From Streptomyces turgidiscabies Car8 (GTDB lineage: Bacteria; Actinomycetota; Actinomycetes; Streptomycetales; Streptomycetaceae): DNA of 34,341 nt. A program made the position numbers and the translations under genes. Position 1 is the first letter of the stretch; each line of letters opens with the position of its first letter. Shown here piece after piece: positions 8,560-17,700 of the stretch. A model generated the notes under the pieces. It worked only from the letters and a program-made list of their open reading frames with translations, was not told the origin of the DNA and ran no database searches. Location: contig NZ_AEJB01000582.1 of assembly GCF_000331005.1 (NCBI RefSeq), positions 1 to 34,341 of the forward strand, given 5' to 3'.

Positions 8560-8622
8560 GTTCGGAATTTCGAGCAATCAATTTGGTTCGGAATTTCGAC
8601 CAAGAAACGTTCGGCATTTCGA
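8560..8622 (+). repeat. Three direct copies of GTTCGG(A/C)ATTTCGA
   Basis: Copies lie at 8560-8573, 8586-8599 and 8609-8622. Each has a near-palindromic core CGGAATTTCG (CGGCATTTCG in the third). Spacing is 26 and 23 bp, so the copies face similar sides of the helix. A related perfect palindrome, CGAAATTTCG, occurs at 29878-29887 in the GH27/GH43 promoter region. Xylanase promoters of streptomycetes are known to carry GAAA-type inverted-repeat boxes involved in repression, so these are probable operators for hemicellulose control. Confidence 0.7.
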
Positions 8623-8657
8623 CCGCTTTCCAATGCGCCCCTTCTCCGCGCGAAAAC

Positions 8658-8692
8658 TTGACGACTTGTTGGCCGGCGTTTGACGACTTGTT
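8658..8692 (+). repeat. Two direct copies of TTGACGACTTGTT
   Basis: Exact 13-bp copies lie at 8658-8670 and 8680-8692, 22 bp apart (about two helical turns). The second runs into the first LacI-type operator. They may bind an activator ahead of the promoter at 8723, or offer alternative TTGACG -35 boxes. Confidence 0.5.
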
Positions 8693-8699
8693 AGCGCTC
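8688..8699 (+). promoter_or_regulatory. LacI-type operator, upstream copy
   Basis: TTGTTAGCGCTC has the AGCGCT core with outer arms typical of LacI-family operators with a central CpG. It is 24 bp upstream of the predicted -35 box of the GH54 gene. Confidence 0.6.
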
Positions 8700-8722
8700 G
8701 CATACGACTCGTGCCGGAAACA

Positions 8723-8751
8723 TTGACGCAACTTCACCCCGAAGCCATACT
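8723..8751 (+). promoter_or_regulatory. Promoter of the GH54 arabinofuranosidase
   Basis: TTGACG (8723-8728) and CATACT (8746-8751) are separated by 17 bp, a good match to a housekeeping sigma-70 (HrdB-type) promoter. Transcription would start near 8758, giving a leader of about 210 nt that includes the second LacI-type operator. Confidence 0.55.
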
Positions 8752-8828
8752 GGCGGCCACCTGACCTCCAGGTATGCCCCCTTGCTGTCCGAAGTGCCGC
8801 ACAATCGGCCTTCACTTGAGCGTCACAA

Positions 8829-8840
8829 TTGTTAGCGCTC
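8829..8840 (+). promoter_or_regulatory. LacI-type operator, downstream copy
   Basis: TTGTTAGCGCTC repeats the upstream operator exactly, 141 bp away. Here the dyad is wider: TGTTAGC and GCTCACA match as inverted arms at six of seven positions. It lies in the predicted leader, so a bound repressor would block elongation, and two sites flanking a promoter suit looping. Confidence 0.65.
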
Positions 8841-8967
8841 ACATCCTGTCCGGCCCCAGGAACAGGTGTCCCCCTCCCCACCGCGACGAAGTTCCGCTGC
8901 ATTTACCCCCCTCCCTGCAGCAGCACCTCCGGGTATTCGTCGCGCCCTACAGGAACGGAGATCAACG

Positions 8968-10471
8968 ATGATTTCTCTTTCTCTTTCCCGTCAACGCCTC
9001 AGAGGAATACTTCTCTCGGTCGGCGCGATCATCTCCGTGGTCGCCGGCCTTCTGGTCGGCGCCGCCGGACCGTCGCAGGCCGCCACCTCGCTCCCCTGTG
9101 ACATCTACGCCGCGGCCGGCACGCCCTGCGTCGCCGCGCACAGCACCACACGTGCGCTCTACGCCTCGTACAGCGGCGCCCTCTACCAGGTCAAGCGGGC
9201 CTCGGACTCGGCGACGACCAACATCAACACCCTCACCGCGGGCGGCTACGCCAACGCCGCCGCGCAGGACACCTTCTGTTCGGGCACGACGTGCATCATC
9301 ACTCAGCTCTACGACCAGAGCCCCCAGCACAACAACCTCACCGTCGAAGGCCCCGGCGGCAACGGCGGCCAGGACGTCGGCGCCATCGCCAACGCGCTGC
9401 CGGTGACGGTCGGCGGGCATGCGGCGTACGGGATCTTCGTGTCGGCCGGCGTCGGCTACCGCGACAACAGCACCTCGGGCATCGCCACCGGGAGCAAGCC
9501 CGAGGGAATGTACATGGTGACCAGCGGCCACCATGTGAACAACCGGTGCTGCTTCGACTACGGCAACGCCGAGACGTCCGGCAACGACACCGGCAACGGC
9601 CACATGGACGCGCTCAACTTCGGTACGGAGTGCTGGTTCTCGTGCTCCGGCGCCGGATCGGGCCCCTGGGTCGAGGCGGACCTGGAGAACGGGCTCTTCT
9701 TCGGCGGCAACGGATCGCACCCGAGCAACACCGGCAACAGCAGTGAGTTCGTCACAGCGCTGCTGAAGAACAACGGCACGACGACGTATGCCCTCAAGGG
9801 GGGGCAACGCACAATCAGGGTCGTTGACCACCTGGTACGACGGGGCCCTGCCCAACCTGGGCGGCTACACCCCGATGCAGAAGGAGGGCGCCATCGTCCT
9901 CGGCACCGGCGGTGACAACAGCAACGGCTCCGACGGCTCCTTCTTCGAGGGCGTCATGACCGCCGGCTACCCGACCGACGCCGCCGACAACGCCGTACAG
10001 GCCAACATCACCTCCGTCGGGTACACCACCCCGGCCGCCACCTTCCCCGTCGCCGGCACCGCCTACCGGCTGACCAACACCAACTCGGGCAAGGTGCTGG
10101 ACGCGGTGAACTGCGGCACCCCGAACGGGACTTCGGTCGACCTCTGGGCCTCGCTCGGCAACACCTGCCAGCAGTGGAAGTTCGCCTCCGCGGGCAACGG
10201 CCACTACACCATCACCAACGTCAACAGCGGCACGGTCCTGGACGACAAGAACTGCGGCTCGTCCAACGGCACGGCCGTCCAGCTGTGGGCCTCGCTCGGC
10301 AACAACTGCCAGCAGTGGGACGTCACCCACGTCGGCAGCCACTACACGATCAGCAACGTCAACACCGGTATGACGCTGGACGTGACGAACTGCGCGACGG
10401 CCAACGGCACCCTGGTCCGCCAGTGGCAGCAGCTCGACAACGCCTGCCAGCAGTGGGACATCGCGCCCTAG
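8968..10471 (+). pseudogene. GH54 alpha-L-arabinofuranosidase with ricin-type lectin domain, frameshifted
   Basis: The reading frame starts at ATG 8968 (GGAACGGAG upstream) with a signal peptide ending near SQA. It encodes a GH54 (AbfB-type) catalytic domain and then a beta-trefoil of three repeats, each ending in a QxW motif (CQQWKF, CQQWDV, CQQWDI). GH54 enzymes release terminal arabinofuranose from arabinoxylan and arabinan; the trefoil should bind the polymer. The frame breaks in a run of seven G (9798-9804), where one G too many turns KGGNAQSGSLTTWY out of frame. The unrestored product stops at 9915. After restoration the protein is about 500 aa, with likely nucleophile Glu240 (ADLENG) and acid/base Asp316 (GTGGDNSN). 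Their spacing of 76 equals that of Glu221/Asp297 in the characterised Aspergillus kawachii enzyme as I recall it. This is either a real recent mutation or a homopolymer sequencing error. Confidence 0.88.
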
Positions 10472-10518
10472 CCGTCCCCTCGCCGTCCCCCAGCCGGCGA
10501 TCCCCCTTCCCCCTCACC

Positions 10519-10566
10519 CCGATGGCCTGCCGAGTGCCCACACCTCCGGCAGGCCATCGGCCTTTT
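10519..10566 (+). terminator. Terminator after the GH54 gene
   Basis: A perfect 14-bp stem (10519-10532 with 10547-10560) has a 14-nt loop and is followed by CCTTTTCCC. It isolates the GH54 gene from the TPR gene. Confidence 0.85.
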
Positions 10567-10624
10567 CCCGACCGGGCGCGGCACGGTGCGGTGGTCGCGT
10601 GTGTCCGGTCGCTACGCTCACCGC

Positions 10625-11275
10625 ATGACTGCCGACGAACGCATCCAGCAAGCCGAACTCCTCTACGAACGTGCGGTGTTCGGCGGTGACAGCGGTGCGC
10701 TTACGTCTGCCGACCGGCACCTCGACTCGGTCGAGGCGGACCTCGCACTGGCCCGCGGCAAGGTGATCCACGCGCGCTTCCTGGAGGAACGGGTCGAGGA
10801 CGCAAGGGAGTTGGAGCTTTTCGAGCGTGCGGCGGAGCTGTACGGCCGGCTCGGGGACGTCCGGGGCGAAGGTGAGGCCGTGTTCTGGGTCGGCACCTTC
10901 CACCAGGTGGTCCGCGACGACTCCGAGACCGCCGTACCGGCCTTCGATCGGGCTCTCGACCTCGCCATCCGGGCCGGCGACCGTCTGACGACGTCCTACG
11001 CCCTGCGGCACCTCGGCTTCGCCGACCACATGGCCGGCCGTCTGGACGAGGCCCGCACGCGCTTCGAGGAGTCCACCCGTCTCCGCCGGGAGCTGGGATT
11101 CCTCCCGGGGGTGGCGGCGAACCTGGTCGGGCTGGCCTACGTCGCCGCCCAGCAGGAGCGCCGGGACGACGCGGCGGCCCTGCTCAAGGAAGCGACGGAG
11201 CTGGCCGTGAGCACCGGGTCCCACGGTGTGCTGCGGTGGGTGACCGGAGCGCGCGAGGATCTCAACTTGGCTTGA
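10625..11275 (+). CDS. Tetratricopeptide-repeat protein
   Basis: This 216-aa all-helical cytoplasmic protein has several TPR units, clearest in ELFERAAELYGRLGDVRGEGEAVFWVGTFHQ, AVPAFDRALDLAIRAGDRLTTSYALRHLGFADHMAGRLDEARTRFEES and the following GVAANLVGLAYVAAQQERRDDAAALLKEA helix pair. TPRs bind partner proteins or peptides; no catalytic or DNA-binding domain is present, and the partner is unknown. The start is ATG 10625 (MTADERIQQAELLYERA); the frame is open further upstream but that stretch overlaps the end of the terminator region and lacks coding character. Confidence 0.85.
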   Translation: MTADERIQQAELLYERAVFGGDSGALTSADRHLDSVEADLALARGKVIHARFLEERVEDARELELFERAAELYGRLGDVRGEGEAVFWVGTFHQVVRDDSETAVPAFDRALDLAIRAGDRLTTSYALRHLGFADHMAGRLDEARTRFEESTRLRRELGFLPGVAANLVGLAYVAAQQERRDDAAALLKEATELAVSTGSHGVLRWVTGAREDLNLA

Positions 11276-11719
11276 GATGCGGCCGGTCACCGAAATGCTG
11301 CTGTACCTCTCCTTGGTCCTGAGCGAGGTTGCGGCGTGTGTCCTCCCCGCAAGGTCCGCGAGCACCCCCATGGCTCCGGCCGCGCGAACGCTAGCGGCCA
11401 CACCAGCTGAGACCGCGGTGCGAGGCTGTTCATGATTGATCCACATTTTCCTTCAGCTCCTGGAAAAATCTTCCAAGCTCCACGCATACGCGTTCTTGGC
11501 ATCCCGTCGGGCCGAAGAGCTGATGAATCGTGGCATTCCCGGCAAGAGACCGTCTCGCGCGGAAGAAGTCGCGTAGAGGCTCTTTTCCTCTTATGGCACC
11601 CTCTTGGGTTTGGTCTGACCCCTTCTTGATCATCGTCCGTTCGCGGCTTTTCCCCCTTGTGAAGATCAGCTCGTTTTGCTGACTCCGCGATACGCGGAAC
11701 AACAGGGGAGGAGATGATC
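11276..11719 (+). other. Intergenic region before the RHS gene, no gene recognised
   Basis: There are 444 bp between the TPR stop and the RHS start. The stretch from about 11430 is clearly more AT-rich than the surrounding genes, as often seen beside horizontally acquired loci. Short open frames here have no ribosome sites or coding character. A strong ribosome site, GGGGAGGAG, lies at 11705-11713. I see no convincing -35/-10 pair. Confidence 0.5.
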
Positions 11720-14700
11720 ATGCGTCACAGACCCGTGGCCCATGGCAGATCAGGGACGGAGCGAGTCCGTCAGGCACGTGTGCTGCGGCGGATCGCCACC
11801 GGTGTCGCCATGCTGTTCGCAGTCGAAACCGCGCTGGTGTCGCAGGGCACTGGCCTGGCCTTCGCCACCGACACGGCCGAACACGTCAAGTCGTCCCCGG
11901 TGAAGCCGACTTCGGGGGCGACGAAGGCCTCCGGGCCCGCGGAGGCGCAGGACGAGGCGTCGGCGGTGCTGATGGCCCGTCTCCAGCACCGGAAGATCGA
12001 GGTGCTGTCGGCGCGGACGGCGGATTCGTCGACGTACGCGCTGCCCGACGGGCAGATGCAGACGCAGGCCTACGCGGGGCCGGTCCGCACGAAGGTCGGC
12101 GGGGTCTGGAAGAACATCGACACCTCGCTCTCCGACACCGGTAGCGATCTCACGCCCGCCGCCGCGCCCGCCGACGTGGCCGTCTCCGACGGTGGTGACA
12201 CGCGGCTCGCGTCGGTGAGCAAGGGCAAGCGGTCCTTCGGGCTCGGCTGGGCGGTCAAGCTGCCCACACCGTCCGTGAAGGCCAACACCGCCTCGTACGC
12301 GCTCGGCGGTGGTCAGACCCTGTCGGTGAGCGCGCTCGCGCAGGGCTTCTCGGAGAACATCCGGCTGGCCCGCAAGCCCGCCGACGGGGCGGTCACCTAC
12401 CGCATTCCGGTGAACCTGGCCGGGCTGAAGCTGTCCCGGGCCGCTTCCGGACACCTGCTGCTGAAGGACACCACCGGCACGCTGGTCGCCGAGGCGCCCG
12501 CGCCGGTGATGTGGGACGCCAGCCTGGACAGGGCGTCGGGTGAGTCCGCGCACCAGGAGCAGGTGGCCACAAGGGTCGAGACGGCCGCCGACGGCAGCCA
12601 GAGCCTCGTCCTGACCCCGGACACCTCCTTCCTCGCCACCGCGACCTACCCGGTGACCGTCGATCCCACCACCACGCTCGCCGTGACCACCGACACGTGG
12701 GTGCAGAACCCGGACTACCCGGACTCGCAGGTCTCCTCGGAGGAGCTGAAGTCGGGTACGTACGACGGCGGCACGGACACGGCGCGCTCGTATCTGAAGT
12801 TCGACGTGTCGAAGTTCGTGGGCAAGCACATCACCGCCGCGAACCTGTCGCTGTACAACTACTACTCGGCGACCTGCGGAACTTCCGGCCCGGCCACCCT
12901 CGCCAAGCGGGTCACCTCCACCTGGACCTCCTCCGCGATCACCTGGGGCGCGCAGCCCACCACCACGACGACCGGTGACGCCTCCAACACCGGGCACTGG
13001 GGCTACGACTCCAGCTGCGCGGCGAACTGGTCGAACTGGAACCTCCAGGCCATCACCCAGGCATGGGCGGACGGTTCGACCAACCAGGGCGTCCAGATCG
13101 CGAGCGCGTCCGAGACGGACTCCACCACCTGGCGGCGCTTCCGCTCGGCGAACTACTCGACGTCCGGGTACGCGCCGAAACTGTCGGTGACCTACAACTC
13201 GTATGCCACCACGTCCTCTTCGGCCATCTCACCGAACTACCCGAACCCCTACAACGGCAAGACGTACGTCACCTCGCTGACGCCGACGCTGTCGACGAAG
13301 GTGACGGACGCGGACGGCGGAGTCGCCCAGGGCCAGTACGAGATCACCGCGGACCCCGCGTACGCGGACAACACGTACACGTACACCGCGTACGGACACA
13401 CGGTCGCCTCCGGATCCGTCTCCACCCTGGCGATCCCGGCGGCGTCCGCCTTCCCGGCGGGCGCGCACCTGCGCTTCCGGGTCCGCGCCTACGACGGGAC
13501 GGACTACGGCACGTGGTCGGCGTACAAGACGTTCGTGATGAACACCGCGCTGCCGGCCGCGCCCACGGTCTCCTGCACCCCGTACACGGCCAACACCTGG
13601 ACGGCGACCGCGACCGGCGGGGCCACCTGCACGCTGGACACCACCTCGACCGACGGACTGGGCTTCGCCTGGGGGCTGGACGACTCCACGATCCCCAAGC
13701 GGGTGTACGACACCACCGACGGCTCGGGCGGCGACCCGCTGACGATCACGATCGCGCCGGGTGAGGACTGGCACAAGCTGTACGCCAAGACCATCGACTC
13801 CGGCGGCAACATGTCGTCCGCGACGACCACCTACGCCTTCGGTGTCGGGGACGGCGCCGGACTGCTCACCCCGGGCGACGGCGACAGCGCCGCCCGCCGG
13901 GTCAGTCTGACCTCGACCGGGAAGAGCACCTACACGGGTGTCACCTACCAGTACCGGCGCGGTGAGACCGACACCTGGCACAGTGTGCCGGTCGCCGATG
14001 TCACCAAGTCGGCGGACGGGTCGGCTGTTTCGGCCTGGCCGGTGACCGTGACCGGCGGCTCACCCGCCGCGCTGACGTGGAACGTGACGACCTCACTGAC
14101 CGAGGACGGGGCACTCGACATCCGGGCCGCCTTCACCGACGGCACCACCACCGCCTACTCCCAGCCCCACACCATCACCGTCGACCGCAACGCCGGCACC
14201 GCACCGAGCGCCGACATCGGCCCGGGCACCGTGAACACCCTCACAGGCGACTTCACGCTCTCCGACACCGACGCCTCCGCGTTCGGGCTGACGGTGTCAC
14301 GCACCGCGTCCTCGCGCCGGCCGACCGCCGGTGCGGACGCCGAGGGCCAGGTCGCGATCTTCGGGCCGCAGTGGACCTCGGGGACCACGGCCGAACTGAC
14401 CGACTCCGACTGGGCGTACGTCCGCAAGACGTCCGCCACCTCCGTGGCACTGGTGGACGTCGACGGCGACGAGACCGGGTTCACCGCGACCTCGGCAGGC
14501 GGCTGGAAGCCGGAGCCGGGCTCGGAGGACCTGACGCTGACCGGGTCACTGACGGGGTCCTTCACCCTGAAGGACGACGACGGTACGACGACGACCTTCG
14601 CGAAGGTCGACCCGGCGGCCACGACCTGGCAGGTCGCCACCACCTACCTGCCGACCGACAACACGACGACCAAGGTCGTCTCGGAGAAGGTGACGTCGGG

Positions 14701-17700
14701 CACCAGCACGCTGGCCCGCCCCAAGTACGTCATCGCGCCGACCTCCGCCGTCTCCTCCTCGACCTGCGGGACGACCCCCGCGACGGCGGGCTGCCGCCTG
14801 CTCGAATTCGTCTACGCCACCTCGACGACGGCCACCGGCTCCGCCCTCGGCGACTACACCGGGCAGGTCTCACAGATCAAACTCTGGGCCACCTCCCCGG
14901 GCGCCTCGGCGGCCACCGCCACCGTGGTCGCGCAGTACTCGTACGACAACACCGGCCACCTGCGCGAGCAGTGGGACCCGCGGATCAGCCCCGCCCTCAA
15001 AACGGCGTACACCTACGACAGTTCGGGCCACGTCACCACCCTGACCCCGCCCGGCGAACTGCCCTGGACCTTCACCTACGGCCAGGCCGGCAACGCCGCC
15101 ACCGCCGGAACCGGCATGCTGCTCTCCGCCTCCCGTCCCAACCTGACGGCCGGCAGCAAGAGCACCACCGACGGTACGACGGCCACCACCAGCGTGGTCT
15201 ACGACGTCCCGCTCTCCGGCACCAACGCGCCCTACGCGCTGGGCACTTCGGACGTCGCCGCCTGGGGCCAGACCGATGTACCGACCGACGCGACGGCCGT
15301 GTTCCCGGCCGACTCCGTCCCCTCCTCCCACACCGGCGGCGCCCTGGCGGCCACCAGCTACACCCGGGCGACGATCACCTACACCGACAACTCCGGCCGT
15401 GAGGTCGACACGGCCACACCCGGCGGTCACATCAGCACCACCGAGTACGACCGCTTCGGCAACTCCGTGCGTGAACTGACTGCTGGGAACCGCGAGTTGG
15501 CGCTCGCCACCAGCGGCGCCGGCCAGGCCGAGCAGGTCGCGCTGAGCATCGACCAGCTGACCTCGGCGGACCGCGCCGAGCAGCTGTCGACCCGCTCGGT
15601 GTACTCCTCCGACGGGTTGCGCGAGACCGACGAGTACGGCCCCCTCCACCAGGTCACGCTCACGTCCACCCTGGCGGCGGGCAGCGGCGGCACCGACCTG
15701 GCCCCGGGATCGCAGGTCCCGGCCCGCGAGCACACCGTCAACACCTACGACGAGGGGCGCCCGACCGACGGCACGGCAACGGTGGCCAACCAGGTCACGA
15801 CCGCCAAGGTCGGAGCGTACGTGGCCGGTTACCCGGCGGACGCGGACGTGCGCACCACGGCGAGCGGATACGACTGGGTCAAGGGTCTGCCCACCAGCAC
15901 CGTCACCGACCCCTCCGGCCTGGCGCTGACCAAGAACACGTCGTACGACTCCCAGGGCCGGGTCATCAAGTCGACTCTGCCGAAGTCGTCCGGCTCCGAC
16001 GCCGGCGCCACGGTGACGACGTACTACTCGGCCACCGGTACGGGTGCGTGCAACGGCCGTCCCGAGTGGGCGGACCTGCTCTGCTCCACGGGACCGGGCG
16101 GCGCGATCACGGGCGGCGGCTCCAACCCCACCCAACTGCCCACCAGGACGATCGAGTACGACCGCTGGGGCAACACCGCGAAGACGACGGAGACCGCGAA
16201 CTCCGTCACCCGTACCACCACCAACACCTATGACGCGGCAGGCCGGTTGACGCAGACCGTCGTCAGCGGAGGCGTGGGCACCGCCGTACCGGACGTCACG
16301 ACGACGTACGACCCCGACAACGGCAAGGTCGCCACCGTCGCGTCCGGAGCGGGCACGGTCACCCACTCCTACGACCAGCTCGGAAGGGAGATCTCCTACT
16401 CGGACGGCGCGGGCAACACCACAGCCACCGCCTATGACGCGCTCGGACGGCCGGTGAAGACCACCGACTCGGCCCCGTCCACCACCACCTACACCTACGA
16501 CACCTCCAAGGACCCGCGCGGCCTGGAGACCTCCCGCACCGACTCGGTCGCGGGCGCCTTCGCCGCCACCTACGACGCGGACGGCGACCTCGCCACCGAG
16601 TCCCTGCCCGGCGGCTACACCCTGACCGTCGCGCAGGACGAGACCGGCGCGCAGACGTCGCGGGTCTACACCAAGGACAGCGACGGCACGGTCGTCGCCT
16701 CGGACACCGTGGACCAGAGCGTCCAGGGACAGACCGTCACCGACAACGACACCACGGGCCAGACCCGCAGCCGTGGCTACACCTATGACGCGGCCGGCCG
16801 CCTGACCCGCGCGGACGACACCGACCCGAACGGGGCCTGCACCCGCCGCGACTACACCTTCGACAAGAACAGCAACCGCACGGCCCTCGCCGTCGTCACC
16901 AGCGACGTCGGCACGGCCTGCACCTCGACCGGGGCGACCGGCACGTCGTACTCCTACGACAGTGCCGACCGCCTGGAGGCCACCGGCACGGTCTACGACG
17001 CCTTCGGCCGTACGACGACCCAGGCGTCCGGCGCCACCATCGGCTACTACGCCAACGACCTCGTCCGGCAGCAGACCTCCGGCACCAGCCGGCAGACCTG
17101 GAACCTGGACGCGGCCGGCCGCCTCGCCTCCTGGACCACCGAGACCCAGGGCACCGACGGCACCTGGACCCAGACCGGAGCCAGGACCGACCACTACGGC
17201 GCCGACGGCGACAGCCCCGACTGGACGCAGGAGACGGTCTCCACCGTCACCCGCAACGTCCCGGCCGCCGACGGCGACCTGGCCGCGGTCACCAGCGCCA
17301 CCGGTGACACGGTCCTGCAACTGACCGACATCCACGGCGACGTCACCGTCCAGCTCCCGCTGGACACCAGCCAGTCGGTCACCGCCGCTGCCTACGACGA
17401 GTTCGGCAACCCGGAGGACGGCACCGCCGCCACCCGGTACGGCTGGCTCGGCGGAGACCAGCGCGCCTCCGACACCGTCACGGGCGCCACCCTCATGGGC
17501 GTCCGCCTGTACGACCCCACCGCCGGACGCTTCCTCCAGGTCGACCCCGTGCCCGGCGGCAGCGCGAACGCCTACGACTACGTCAACCAGGACCCGGTGA
17601 ACGGCACCGACCTGGACGGCCGTTGCTTCTGGGACGGCTGTGTCATGGAGGGCTACGGCGTCTACTTGCTGGGCGCCGCGGCGGTCGGCGGGGCGTACTA

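Noticed and set aside
9798..9804. Programmed ribosomal frameshift in the GH54 gene
   Set aside because: A G-run slip is conceivable, but I see no downstream stimulator structure or upstream Shine-Dalgarno-like element, and GH54 enzymes are not known to use recoding; mutation or sequencing error is simpler.
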